Made by a program: the position numbers and the translations under genes. From assembly GCA_910586025.1 (NCBI GenBank), contig CAJUIO010000015.1, positions 4,586 to 46,906 on the forward strand: a stretch of DNA of 42,321 nt, given 5' to 3'. Positions 25,732 through 34,512 of this stretch are shown here, one piece after another; position 1 is the first letter of the stretch; the number at the start of each line of letters is the position of its first letter. The notes under the pieces were generated by a model, which had not been told where the DNA came from, searched no databases, and saw nothing but the letters and a program-made list of their open reading frames with translations. Origin of the DNA: an uncultured Lachnospiraceae bacterium (GTDB lineage: Bacteria; Bacillota; Clostridia; Lachnospirales; Lachnospiraceae).

Positions 25732-25785
25732 GATGCAACTATGATGCAAAAATGATGTAATTTGGATGCATGTTTTCTGTAAAAT
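25732..25785 (+). promoter_or_regulatory. response-regulator box array and promoter 4 (LRR surface-protein operon)
   Basis: Four 11-bp direct repeats: GATGCAACTAT (25732), GATGCAAAAAT (25743), GATGTAATTTG (25754) and GATGCATGTTT (25765). The last begins 15 bp before the -10 TAAAAT (25780-25785). 25728-25770 differs from 23789-23831 by one base. Confidence 0.75.
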
Positions 25786-25819
25786 GGAAAAAGATAAATA
25801 CGAGAGAGGAAAACGGCAT

Positions 25820-25948
25820 ATGAGGGAAGAATTTGGTTTTGATATGGCAGAAAAAAGACAGGGGAAAAGGTGGATCCTGATTTGCAGCAGGTTTCTGTGG
25901 GCGGCAATGATCGGTGTGTCAGTTTTTCTGGCATCCCGGTCCCTTTAG
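25820..25948 (+). CDS. 42-residue single-span membrane peptide
   Basis: Begins MREEFGFDMAEKRQGKRW and continues into one hydrophobic helix (about 18-38), with a charged, positive-inside N-terminus. AGAGGA at 25805-25810 is 9 nt from the ATG. The predicted transcript from promoter 4 starts near 25792, which rules out the in-frame upstream ATG lying within the -10. It is the first gene of the operon and stops 14 nt before the large surface protein. No homologue is recognised; it may be a small regulator or partner of that protein, or a translational leader. Confidence 0.5.
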   Translation: MREEFGFDMAEKRQGKRWILICSRFLWAAMIGVSVFLASRSL

Positions 25949-25962
25949 GCGGGAGCTGATAT

Positions 25963-28900
25963 ATGAAAATAGGAAGAAAAAGGATCGGCGGTTTTTTATC
26001 GGCGGTTTTGAGCAGCATTTTGTTTATGTCGGGAGTCATATTTCTGATCTGGATACTTGTGTGGAGGCTTATGGGACTTCCGCCTCTTGGAAGGGCATCG
26101 GATTTTTTACATATAAGCGCTCTCGAAGAGCTTACGCTGTCCGGGGACGGGTATTACGAAATAGACAGTCCGGAGGATTTTGAGAGGTTCTGGGAGGGGG
26201 CTGCGAGAGAGGACTGCGCCATAAAGGGACGGCTTCTCTGCGATATTTATCTCAATGACAGTGCGGATATGGATCAGTGGAGCGTGCAGGCACCTTGCTA
26301 TGTGAGCGGTAAGGCTGAGAATTTTTACGGTGTGTTTGACGGCGGAGGACATACAATCTATGGTCTTTACAGCAAGAACGGATACGGACTGGCAAAGTAT
26401 AACCGGGGGACGATCTGCAATCTCACCATAGATGACTCTCTGGTGAGAGGCGCTGTTTACAGCGGCGGTCTGTGCTATTCCAATGCGGAAGGGGCTTCCA
26501 TTTATAACTGTTGTTTTTATGGAAATATGGTGAGCTCCTATGCCAGCGCCCCGGTTCGGATGTCGGGCATCAGTGTTCTCAATAAAGGCAGGATTGAGAG
26601 GTGCGGTTATGCCGGGCAGATGCGCATCAAAAATAATGAGTCGAATCTCTGCGACATGGCGGGAGTCTGTCTCCGCAATGAGGGAGTGGTCAAGGACTGC
26701 TATAATTTATCCGGACAAAGCCTGTCTTACGGCGGCCTTACCCTTGCCATTGCGGACGGGGGAGAGAAAAACTGCTACATGCTGAACAATTCCATATGGA
26801 GCGCCTCGAAGGAGGGACAGGTTCTTGCCCTGGACAAGGAGCAGAGAGTCTTTATTGAGGATTATCTCAATCGGGATCTGGCGGCTCTGTTTGAGAAAAG
26901 GGAAACAGTCTGGGCGGGCCAGCTTGCAGATATGCGGGAGGGACTGTCCGGCAGGAAGATCCTGCAGGCCGCAGATCAGGAGACGGAGTATGGAACAGGG
27001 ACGGAAGAAGGCTTTACGGAGCCGTTCCGTCTTTGTGGCGCACTGCGGGATGGGGTAGTCGGAGCGGCTGTTTTTGAAATCATGCAGGAGAAAAAGGAGG
27101 ATATCGGAAGCTTTTCTTTTGAGGTGAGGGAAAGGGAAGGGACGGAATTCGGCCTGTTAGTGAATTGCGGCCAGGAGGGCTTTTATCTGTACGTCTATCC
27201 TTTTGCGGGAGAGCGCAGCGTGGAGGAGCTCTGGGAGGCGGCCGGGGCGGTTCTCGCCTGCGGGGAGGAAGAGAGCTGGCAGCATGAAACCTTTGCCTTG
27301 CTTCCGGAGAGCGGGCCGGGGGAGAGGCAGGAAAGGATACTTCTGTACGAAGAGGAGGGTGGAGAATGGGGCTTTTTTTACTCGGACGGGAAGAAGCTCT
27401 ATCACTTCATTCCCTGCCAAGGGCAGGAGGCGAAGCAGGGGCTTGACAGGATGAGGCTCTGTCTGCAGACGGGCGGGGAAGATGAGGGTGCGCAAACCGA
27501 AAATGAGGGTGTACAAACGGATCAGGCAGAGCCCTTGACGGAGGGGGATGCGCTGTTTTTACATGCCTTTTACAGCGTGTGCAGGGAGAAAATCATATGG
27601 GACGGTATTTTCTGGAAGGATGAGGCGGTAAAAAACGCGGTCTATCAGGAGCTTTCCGCACAAGAGGAGGGGCCGTTCTCCGTGGAGCGGATCAGGAGTC
27701 TTGACAGTCTTTCGGTGAGCCCGGAGCGCACGCTGCTGGATCTGGGCATGTTTTCCAATCTCACCAGCTTGTACATTGATAATTATCAAGGAAGGGATTT
27801 GGAGGCACAGCTGAGGGTTCTTCCGCTTTCAGAACTGACGCAGCTTGGCCTGGTCCGGTGCGGGATCGAGGATATCTCGTTTCTGGAAGGAATGCCGCTT
27901 CTTGAGGAGGTTGTGCTTTATTTTAACCGAATAGAGGATATCGGTCCTCTTTCGGGAATGGACAGACTGCGGGGAATCGGACTTGACAAAAACAAGATAA
28001 CGGATATCACGCCGCTGAAGGATCTGAATCAACTGGAGAGTCTGTCGCTTTGTTTTAACAGGATTGAGGATTTTTCCCCTATTTTCGGAATGGACAGGCT
28101 GTATTATCTTGATGTTTGCGGAAATCCCAGTCAGGATATCGGAGAGCTGTATCTGGTTCCCGGTCTGTCCATAGGGATGATGGGGGAAGAGACCGGGAGA
28201 GCGGTGCGGAGCATGGAGAGGGAATGGGCTGCGAAGCTGTTGAACAGCCGCAGGTCCGGTCAGGGTCTTGCGGTGGAGGATCTGGTGTGGGGAGACATAA
28301 ACGGGGACGGTCTTATGGATGTGGCCATCACCGGCTACGGGGGAGAGGAGAAGGATGAGGAGGGACGGGTATCTGTCTGGGGAACAAGGCAGGTATTCCT
28401 TTTTCTCGGAACAGAGCAGGGCGAGTTTGTTTTTGCCGATGCGGTGGAGGCTCTCGGGCCGCATCAGGGAGGCGCTTTTGGAGATCCCTATATGGGTGCG
28501 GCCATCAGCGGAGGGCGCCTGGTGGTACAGTGCTATGGGGGCAGTAATTTCCGCTGGACCAGCACGAAGATATATGAATATGGAAAAGAGGGACTTGTGC
28601 CTGTCTATGAGCTTTCTCTTGACAATTATGTGTTCGCCTCCGGAGGTGACTGGCAGGTGGAGGATCTGCGGGAGGGCACGGTCAGGAAATACGCATTAGC
28701 GAGAGGGTGGGAGAGCCATATGGAAAAGCTTCTGCTTTTCGAGGACAAATACCCGGTTGGAGACCAAACGGAGGGGAATGCGGTATGCTGGGGGACGGAT
28801 GCGCTGCCGTCCGGCAGTCCCGGAATTCAGGAATGGATCTACAGGCCGGAGATCAACGACGGCTATTATGCTTACGAGATTCATGACCAGATGTTTGACA

Positions 28901-29250
28901 CGGAAAGGGAGCCCTCGGAGATTTTGGAGTCAGCCGCCCGGACATTTCTTGCGGATCTGGTGGAATTCTCCATTCCCATCTACAGCTCCCCGGAAATAAA
29001 GGCCAGCTTTGACAGGCTCTCCGGTGTGGAGCTTCCGTCCTGCTTTTATGCGGGAAGGGGGCAGACAGGAGTCAATACCGGACAGGACGTGGAGCTTTTG
29101 ACCTATGAGATGTGCTTTTATGACGAAAACAAGGGTTACGTTCATGTGATGAGGGTATGCAGGCCGGATGAGGAGAGAGAGGACTGGCAGATATGTGCCT
29201 ACATACTTTATGAGGAAGAGACGGATGCCTTTGAGGTTACAGGCTGGTGA
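25963..29250 (+). CDS. large surface protein: beta-helix, internalin-like LRR and FG-GAP segments
   Basis: 1095 residues. The N-terminal hydrophobic segment (about 10-38) acts as signal anchor or signal peptide; no lipobox is seen. Residues about 60-300 show GLUG/right-handed beta-helix style repeats (FDGGGHTIYGLYSKNGYGLAKYN, then units of NKGRIERCGYAG type). Residues about 600-735 form five or so internalin-like leucine-rich repeats (SELTQLGLVRCGIEDISFL, DRLRGIGLDKNKITDITPL). An FG-GAP/EF-hand-like DINGDGLMDVAITG is near 776. The C-terminal 250 residues are unrecognised. GGCGGGAG precedes the ATG. Probably an exported, wall- or membrane-attached ligand-binding protein under the control of array 4. 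Confidence 0.75.
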   Translation: MKIGRKRIGGFLSAVLSSILFMSGVIFLIWILVWRLMGLPPLGRASDFLHISALEELTLSGDGYYEIDSPEDFERFWEGAAREDCAIKGRLLCDIYLNDSADMDQWSVQAPCYVSGKAENFYGVFDGGGHTIYGLYSKNGYGLAKYNRGTICNLTIDDSLVRGAVYSGGLCYSNAEGASIYNCCFYGNMVSSYASAPVRMSGISVLNKGRIERCGYAGQMRIKNNESNLCDMAGVCLRNEGVVKDCYNLSGQSLSYGGLTLAIADGGEKNCYMLNNSIWSASKEGQVLALDKEQRVFIEDYLNRDLAALFEKRETVWAGQLADMREGLSGRKILQAADQETEYGTGTEEGFTEPFRLCGALRDGVVGAAVFEIMQEKKEDIGSFSFEVREREGTEFGLLVNCGQEGFYLYVYPFAGERSVEELWEAAGAVLACGEEESWQHETFALLPESGPGERQERILLYEEEGGEWGFFYSDGKKLYHFIPCQGQEAKQGLDRMRLCLQTGGEDEGAQTENEGVQTDQAEPLTEGDALFLHAFYSVCREKIIWDGIFWKDEAVKNAVYQELSAQEEGPFSVERIRSLDSLSVSPERTLLDLGMFSNLTSLYIDNYQGRDLEAQLRVLPLSELTQLGLVRCGIEDISFLEGMPLLEEVVLYFNRIEDIGPLSGMDRLRGIGLDKNKITDITPLKDLNQLESLSLCFNRIEDFSPIFGMDRLYYLDVCGNPSQDIGELYLVPGLSIGMMGEETGRAVRSMEREWAAKLLNSRRSGQGLAVEDLVWGDINGDGLMDVAITGYGGEEKDEEGRVSVWGTRQVFLFLGTEQGEFVFADAVEALGPHQGGAFGDPYMGAAISGGRLVVQCYGGSNFRWTSTKIYEYGKEGLVPVYELSLDNYVFASGGDWQVEDLREGTVRKYALARGWESHMEKLLLFEDKYPVGDQTEGNAVCWGTDALPSGSPGIQEWIYRPEINDGYYAYEIHDQMFDTEREPSEILESAARTFLADLVEFSIPIYSSPEIKASFDRLSGVELPSCFYAGRGQTGVNTGQDVELLTYEMCFYDENKGYVHVMRVCRPDEEREDWQICAYILYEEETDAFEVTGW

Positions 29251-29253
29251 AGA

Positions 29254-29310
29254 AAAGTCTGTCCGATCTGTCGATATGCTGAAATCCGGCAGATTGGACA
29301 GACTTTAATT
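29254..29310. terminator. bidirectional terminator
   Basis: AAAGTCTGTCC...TCTG (29254-29270) pairs with CAGA...GGACAGACTTT (29290-29306), followed by AATTTT. A/T-rich on both sides, it can end both the surface-protein operon and the converging nuclease gene. Confidence 0.8.
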
Positions 29311-30282
29311 TTAAAGAATAGATTTATGAGTGTCTTTGTCATTCAAAGAACGCAAAGACTCGATCTGTTCTTTTAAGAAGATTAGTTCTTCCTGTAGGGA
29401 TGAGTTCTCATTCTCCAGAGAACCATATTTACTCACAAGAGAAGCATATTTGTCCTCCCAGCCTTTAAGAGCGGCCTTTTGCTCATTCAGTAAGCTTTCC
29501 TGTCTCTCCATCTGCATCTGAACAGAGCGCTGTCTGCGGTAATAGTCCTCCCGGGCCTCGCACTGCAGACGGATATTCTCCTCCCGGCTCACCTCGTAAA
29601 TCGTGGCTGCGGCCTCGTTTATGAATTCGTCCTGTTTCGCAAGCATTTTCAATTCCTCCCATGTGGCGGCCTTGAAGAAGGAGGCCCATTTGTCAAGATG
29701 GTACAGCCTGTCCTCATCGGTGGCCAGATCAATACGAGTCAAGTTTAACACGGAAAGCCGCATTTTGTCACTGTATGCCTTGCGGGTTTTCCGGTTCAGA
29801 AACTGGTACGTGGCATAAAACTCCGGATACTCAGGGAAGAGCGTGAAGTCCAGAAGTCCGATCTGCACGGCGGGCTTCACCTGGATATAATCCCTGCCGG
29901 AATTCAGGTTGTCATAGGTGCGGCACAGATAGCTCAGGGAGCGTTCCGGCCAGTTGTGCTCATTGATGACCTGCATCTCGATATTGATATAGGTGCGGTC
30001 ATTTAAGATGACAGACACGTCGAGAAAGAAGGTTTTGTCATCAATGGATTCTCCCAGCAGAATCGGGTTGGTGATCCGTGCTGATATCACCTCCTTAAAG
30101 GGAATGCGCAGGAGAGCGCACACGAGCCCCTTTAAGACGTAATTATTGCGCTGGAGAAGCGCCCGGAAAAGGTAGTCGTTGGTCATGGGGGTGAACAGCG
30201 CTCCTGCCGCATCCTGCCATCCGTTACCTGAGGCCTGGAAAAGAGCGGAATCTGTTGATTGTCTGTCCGTGTTTTGAAGCAT
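29311..30282 (-). CDS. Rpn-like / PD-(D/E)XK nuclease family protein
   Basis: 323 residues of the family often named 'PD-(D/E)XK nuclease family transposase' or Rpn recombination-promoting nuclease. The N-terminal section FTPMTNDYLFRALLQRN is typical. The nuclease core shows FFLDVSVILNDRTYINIEMQV (about 88-108), where D and E...Q fit the D-x(n)-ExQ form of the motif. The C-terminal quarter (about 245-315) is a strong coiled coil rich in Glu, Gln and Arg. AGGAGGATC precedes the ATG at 30282. Related Rpn proteins act on DNA and RecA-independent recombination; its target is unknown. The gene stands alone, with AT-rich intergenic DNA upstream. Confidence 0.8.
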   Translation of the reverse strand: MLQNTDRQSTDSALFQASGNGWQDAAGALFTPMTNDYLFRALLQRNNYVLKGLVCALLRIPFKEVISARITNPILLGESIDDKTFFLDVSVILNDRTYINIEMQVINEHNWPERSLSYLCRTYDNLNSGRDYIQVKPAVQIGLLDFTLFPEYPEFYATYQFLNRKTRKAYSDKMRLSVLNLTRIDLATDEDRLYHLDKWASFFKAATWEELKMLAKQDEFINEAAATIYEVSREENIRLQCEAREDYYRRQRSVQMQMERQESLLNEQKAALKGWEDKYASLVSKYGSLENENSSLQEELIFLKEQIESLRSLNDKDTHKSIL

Positions 30283-30653
30283 AAAGGGATCCTCCTTTGA
30301 TTAAAAGATTTGTAAGTGAATTCATATAGAAAAAACGAGACATGACGTTCAGATGAAATGTCTGTAAAGACGTTATAACACGAACACATCCAAACTACAA
30401 GAAATTTCTGTCCGGCCGAATGTAGAAAAATAGTCGGATGAACAGCAGAAAAATTTGGATTCGGCACAAGATATTGCGGTCGAACAGCAAAAACACAGAA
30501 TGGAATACAAGATATGGTATTGTGCAACTTTTTATTCCTGCGAGCAATGAGCCAAGCGGGCATGCTTGCATGCACATTTGACTTGTATGATTCCACAGGC
30601 CGATTCATCCCTGACATTTTGAAGAGATAAGTTCAGGTTTAAAGTAAAACCAC
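30283..30653. other. AT-rich intergenic region, no gene supported
   Basis: About 370 bp before the rarA promoter. Short ORFs on the minus strand have no ribosome binding site or recognisable composition. A perfect GCATGC-TT-GCATGC palindrome lies at 30560-30573, and two loose direct repeats (around GATGAACAGCAGAAAAA near 30436 and TCGAACAGCAAAAACAC near 30481) are visible. May hold decayed sequence. Confidence 0.4.
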
Positions 30654-30682
30654 TTGGCGTTCCCCAAGGAATAAGGTATACT
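30654..30682 (+). promoter_or_regulatory. rarA promoter
   Basis: TTGGCG (30654-30659), 17 nt, TATACT (30677-30682), about 50 nt before the start codon. Confidence 0.65.
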
Positions 30683-30733
30683 ATACTTCGTGAGTAAAAA
30701 ATTCCGGTCAACAGGGAAAGCCAGGAGATAAAA

Positions 30734-32074
30734 ATGGATCTATTTGAATATATGCGGACAACAAACATGGAAAAGGAGTCCCCGCTGGCGGCGAGAATAC
30801 GTCCTGTCACGCTGGACGAGGTGGTGGGACAGCAGCATATTATCGGGAAGGACAAGCTTTTGTACCGAGCAATCAAGGCGGATAAGCTGAGCTCTCTCAT
30901 CTTTTACGGGCCGCCGGGAACGGGGAAGACCACGCTTGCCAGGGTGATCGCCCACACCACGAGCGCGGAATTTACCCAGATCAACGCTACCGTTGCGGGT
31001 AAAAAGGATATGGAAGAGGTGGTAAAGGCTGCCAAGGACACCCAGGGCATGTACGGCAGAAAGACCATTCTGTTTATTGACGAGATTCACAGGTTTAACA
31101 AGGGGCAGCAGGACTATCTGCTTCCCTTTGTCGAGGACGGAACCATTATACTGATCGGGGCGACCACGGAGAACCCTTACTTTGAGGTGAACAGCGCATT
31201 GATTTCACGCTCCATTATCTTTGAGCTGAAGCCGCTTTCCGAGGAGGACATTCGGACTTTGATTGAGCGGGCGGTCTATGATAAGGAAAAGGGGATGGGC
31301 GCATACGATGCGGTGATCGAGGAGGATGCCCTTGCCTTTCTTGCGGACGTTGCGGGAGGCGATGCCAGACATGCGCTGAATGCCGTGGAGCTTGGAGTCA
31401 TGACCACGCACAGGGAGAGCGACGGCAAAATACATATCAGTCTGGAAGTGGCGCAGGAGTGTATTCAGAAAAGGGCGGTGCGCTATGACAAGACGGGAGA
31501 TAATCACTACGATACGATTTCGGCTTTTATCAAGAGCATGCGGGGTTCTGATCCGGATGCGGCAGTCTATTATCTTGCCAGAATGCTGTATGCTGGAGAG
31601 AGCGTGACCTTTATCGCCAGGCGGATCATGATCTGTGCGTCGGAGGATGTGGGGATTGCGGATCCCCAGGCGCTTCAGGTTGCGGTGAACGCATCCCTTG
31701 CCGTGGAGAGAGTGGGAATGCCGGAGGCCCAGATTATTTTGTCGCAGGCGGCCATGTATGTGGCGGGCGCGCCCAAGAGCAATGCCTGCGTGAAAGCCAT
31801 CGGGGAGGCGATGCAGACGGTGGCGCAGACGGGAAACCTTCCGATTCCTGCGCATCTGCAGGATGCCCATTATAAGGGAGCGGCTAAGCTCGGACATGGG
31901 ACGGGGTATCTTTACGCCCATGATTATCCGGGAAATTATGTGGAGCAGCAGTATCTTCCGTATGAATTGAGCGGAAAGGAATTTTATCATCCATCAGGAA
32001 ACGGATATGAGGTTAAGGTGAAGGAGCATATGCGTAAAATCAGGCAGCAGGCCAAAGGAAAGCAGGATTTATGA
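30734..32074 (+). CDS. rarA: replication-associated recombination protein A (AAA+ ATPase)
   Basis: RarA/MgsA/WHIP-family clamp-loader-like ATPase working at stalled forks. 446 residues, normal length. Walker A GPPGTGKTTL (about 56-65), Walker B ILFIDEIHRFN (about 113-123), sensor 1 IGATTENPYFE (about 138-148), and the C-terminal tetramerisation region with DPQALQVAVNASLAVERVGMPE and PYELSGKEFYHP. CAGGAG lies 6-9 nt before ATG 30734. Its stop overlaps the next gene's start by 4 nt (ATGA), a translational coupling that is not functionally obvious. Confidence 0.96.
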   Translation: MDLFEYMRTTNMEKESPLAARIRPVTLDEVVGQQHIIGKDKLLYRAIKADKLSSLIFYGPPGTGKTTLARVIAHTTSAEFTQINATVAGKKDMEEVVKAAKDTQGMYGRKTILFIDEIHRFNKGQQDYLLPFVEDGTIILIGATTENPYFEVNSALISRSIIFELKPLSEEDIRTLIERAVYDKEKGMGAYDAVIEEDALAFLADVAGGDARHALNAVELGVMTTHRESDGKIHISLEVAQECIQKRAVRYDKTGDNHYDTISAFIKSMRGSDPDAAVYYLARMLYAGESVTFIARRIMICASEDVGIADPQALQVAVNASLAVERVGMPEAQIILSQAAMYVAGAPKSNACVKAIGEAMQTVAQTGNLPIPAHLQDAHYKGAAKLGHGTGYLYAHDYPGNYVEQQYLPYELSGKEFYHPSGNGYEVKVKEHMRKIRQQAKGKQDL

Positions 32075-33939
32075 ATAAGGATACCGGAAAAAACAGGAAA
32101 ACGGCCGGAAGAAGAAAGAAAATACAGAGGAGAAGGGGCGCAATCAGCAGAAAAACCGCCATTATTCTTGCAAGTGTTCTGACAGTTACCGTTACCCTTG
32201 CAGCCGTGTTTATTTATCTGCTTGTGGTACCGGGACAGGGAGAGGATACCCCCATGGAGGAGGTCAGGGCACCGGAAACCAGAAAGCAGGAGACAGTGCC
32301 GGGGGAGCCGGAGGGAAATCTCGGCAGCGCCGTGATTGACCATATCATCACTGCGGGAGATGCCGTGGACGAGGCATACAGGAGTCGTCCGGAGAGCCAT
32401 GAGATCACAAAGGAGAATGCGGCGGACTTTGCCTCCATCGAGACCTGCGAGATTGATCCGAACACCGGCCGGGTTGCTGTGAAGGTTTCAGGGGATGGCA
32501 TTCCGGCAAGCGATGACAAATATTATTACCTGTTTGCGCTCAATACCTATGAAAACGGAATAACCAGTGAGAGCGAAGCGCTCGCAAAGGAGTACAAGGA
32601 CAATGAGGCAAGGCTTACGGTCTCCCTGAATTACAATCACAGCAACAGCAGACTTTTTAAAAAATTTGTGGTTGCGGTGAAAAAGGACGGGGAGTTTGTA
32701 CAGGTGAGCAGGCCAAAATATATTACCAATCCGGAGGCCATTGCCAGATATGCTTCCGTTTATCAGCCTCCGGCTTCCATCAAGGGGCTTCTTGTGGATC
32801 CCAACAAGCTGCGGGGAAACGAGCTGGATGACCTTGGCGTAAAGCAGGCGGCATACAATATCCCTTTGTCGAGGCTTCTTGGTCCGACTACCAGCAGCGT
32901 GTATCCCACGATCAATTATACTTATAACGGAAAAACCTACACGCTGAACGGGCAGGTGGTGGCGGAGTATGATCTGGTATTCAGTACCCTCACGGCGAAG
33001 GGAATCACTACCACGGCCATACTTCTGAACAGCGGAGCTACCGCCTATCAGCAGCTGATCCATCCCAACGCCAGAAGCGGAAGCACGGCTCCCTACTGTA
33101 TGTTTAACGGAGCGGAGGAATCCGGGGTGGAATATATGGCGGCAATCGGAACCTTCCTGGCGGAGCGGTATTCGGACAGCCGGCACGGAAGAGTTTCCAA
33201 TTGGATCATTGCCAACGAGATCAATGCCAGAAAAGAGTGGAACTATATGGCACACACGGATATCGGAACCTATGTGGAGGAATATGCCAAGGCCTTCCGC
33301 GTGTTTTACAATGCCATTAAGAGTGTCAGCGCCAGCGCCAGAGTCTATCTGTGCATTGACCAGCAATGGGACAGAGATCTGAAGAATAATCCCAACTATG
33401 ACGGGAGAGACATTCTGGATGAGTTTAACAGAAATATAACCTCTAAGGGCAATATTGACTGGGGAGTGGCGCAGCATCCGTATAATGTGCCCCTGACGGA
33501 AACAAGGGTGTGGAAGTCTTCCAAGTATGTGAAGCACAGCGTAAACACCTCCATGATCACAATGGAAAATATAGAGGTGCTTACCGACTATATGCAGCAG
33601 CCTCAGTTTCTGAATCCCGGTGGGGAGGTGAGAAGCATTCTTCTGAGCGAGCAGGGATATTCCTCCCAGGCGGGGGAGGCGGTGCAGGCGGCTGCCTTTG
33701 CCTATGCCTATTACAGGGCTCAGGCAAATCCCCATATCGACGGATTTCTTCTGAACCGGGAAACCGATGCCCCGGAGGAGGTGGGACAGGGGCTTTCCTT
33801 TGGACTGAACCATGTCGGAGGGGCGCACAAGCAGATTTATGACGTGTTCAAGTATATCGACACTCCCCAGCATGGGGAGCACACGGAGTTTGCCAAGAGC
33901 ATTATCGGAATTTCCAGCTGGAACGAGATCATGCATTAA
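32071..33939 (+). CDS. DUF5722 domain protein, glycoside-hydrolase-like, membrane-anchored
   Basis: 622 residues. A highly basic N-terminus (Lys/Arg-rich, about 1-27) precedes one transmembrane helix (about 28-52) and an acidic linker. An Ig-like region (about 105-200) is followed by a (beta/alpha)8-barrel-like domain (about 225-622) with SNWIIANEINARKEWNY, whose N-E pair resembles the acid/base motif of clan GH-A glycosidases, and a later conserved ILLSEQGYSS containing a candidate nucleophile Glu. Probably an extracytoplasmic hydrolase acting on a glycan; the substrate is unknown. Overlaps rarA by 4 nt and converges with the DUF4364 gene 11 nt away. Confidence 0.75.
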   Translation: MNKDTGKNRKTAGRRKKIQRRRGAISRKTAIILASVLTVTVTLAAVFIYLLVVPGQGEDTPMEEVRAPETRKQETVPGEPEGNLGSAVIDHIITAGDAVDEAYRSRPESHEITKENAADFASIETCEIDPNTGRVAVKVSGDGIPASDDKYYYLFALNTYENGITSESEALAKEYKDNEARLTVSLNYNHSNSRLFKKFVVAVKKDGEFVQVSRPKYITNPEAIARYASVYQPPASIKGLLVDPNKLRGNELDDLGVKQAAYNIPLSRLLGPTTSSVYPTINYTYNGKTYTLNGQVVAEYDLVFSTLTAKGITTTAILLNSGATAYQQLIHPNARSGSTAPYCMFNGAEESGVEYMAAIGTFLAERYSDSRHGRVSNWIIANEINARKEWNYMAHTDIGTYVEEYAKAFRVFYNAIKSVSASARVYLCIDQQWDRDLKNNPNYDGRDILDEFNRNITSKGNIDWGVAQHPYNVPLTETRVWKSSKYVKHSVNTSMITMENIEVLTDYMQQPQFLNPGGEVRSILLSEQGYSSQAGEAVQAAAFAYAYYRAQANPHIDGFLLNRETDAPEEVGQGLSFGLNHVGGAHKQIYDVFKYIDTPQHGEHTEFAKSIIGISSWNEIMH

Positions 33940-33950
33940 CTATAAGCTCA

Positions 33951-34463
33951 TTAAAAAAGCTCTGAAACCAGATATTGATAGATTTCCTGATTTTTTAACT
34001 GCCAGTTCTCACAGATGGAGCTGGCAGTTTCCTCTAAGGGGACACAGAGGGTAAGATCCACCAGAGTGCTTCCCCGATCCTTGGCTACCAGATGGGCCTC
34101 GTACTCGCCGGAGGTGTTTCGGGTATAATCTGACCACACCGATACCTCGTTGCGCAGCTTGAAATTATTGTCTCTGAGATATTGATCCACATCCTCCCGG
34201 GCCGAGTAATTGAGCTGATTGATGAAAAAGCCCAGAGTCTGGCGGCCCTCCGCGGTGATCGTCAGATGGGTTCGGTTGCGGGCAGGCTGCACTTCCACAA
34301 AGCCGGCTTCCGTCAGCTCTCCGATCGCCTGCTGCAAGGCAAGAAACTGAGTGTATTCCCGCTCCGTGAGAAAATCACCGATCTGCGCTCTGGTCAGGGG
34401 GAAATCCACCCGGCTCAGCATATACAGGACGATCAGCTTATGAAAAGTCATGGTATCTGTCAT
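33951..34463 (-). CDS. DUF4364 family winged-helix protein
   Basis: 170 residues. The N-terminal half (about 8-75) is a winged-helix domain (LIVLYMLSRVDFPLTRAQI, then an FLTEREYTQFLALQQAIGEL recognition-helix region). The rest is an alpha/beta domain of unknown role (DUF4364). Such proteins are found in most Clostridia and are presumed transcription factors; targets are not known. A GGATG-type site lies just upstream of the ATG. It is the last gene of a probable operon with malic enzyme and a radical SAM protein. Confidence 0.8.
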   Translation of the reverse strand: MTDTMTFHKLIVLYMLSRVDFPLTRAQIGDFLTEREYTQFLALQQAIGELTEAGFVEVQPARNRTHLTITAEGRQTLGFFINQLNYSAREDVDQYLRDNNFKLRNEVSVWSDYTRNTSGEYEAHLVAKDRGSTLVDLTLCVPLEETASSICENWQLKNQEIYQYLVSELF

Positions 34464-34512
34464 AATAAAACATCCTTTCTGTTAAACATCGCACCGCAAT
34501 GGTTGGAAATAG

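Noticed and set aside
29311..30282. Rpn-like gene as a full insertion sequence
   Set aside because: No terminal inverted repeats or target duplication were found; the family name 'transposase' is mainly historical.
30183..30617. 144-codon minus-strand ORF upstream of and overlapping the Rpn-like gene
   Set aside because: No ribosome binding site, overlaps the real gene in another frame and has no family resemblance.
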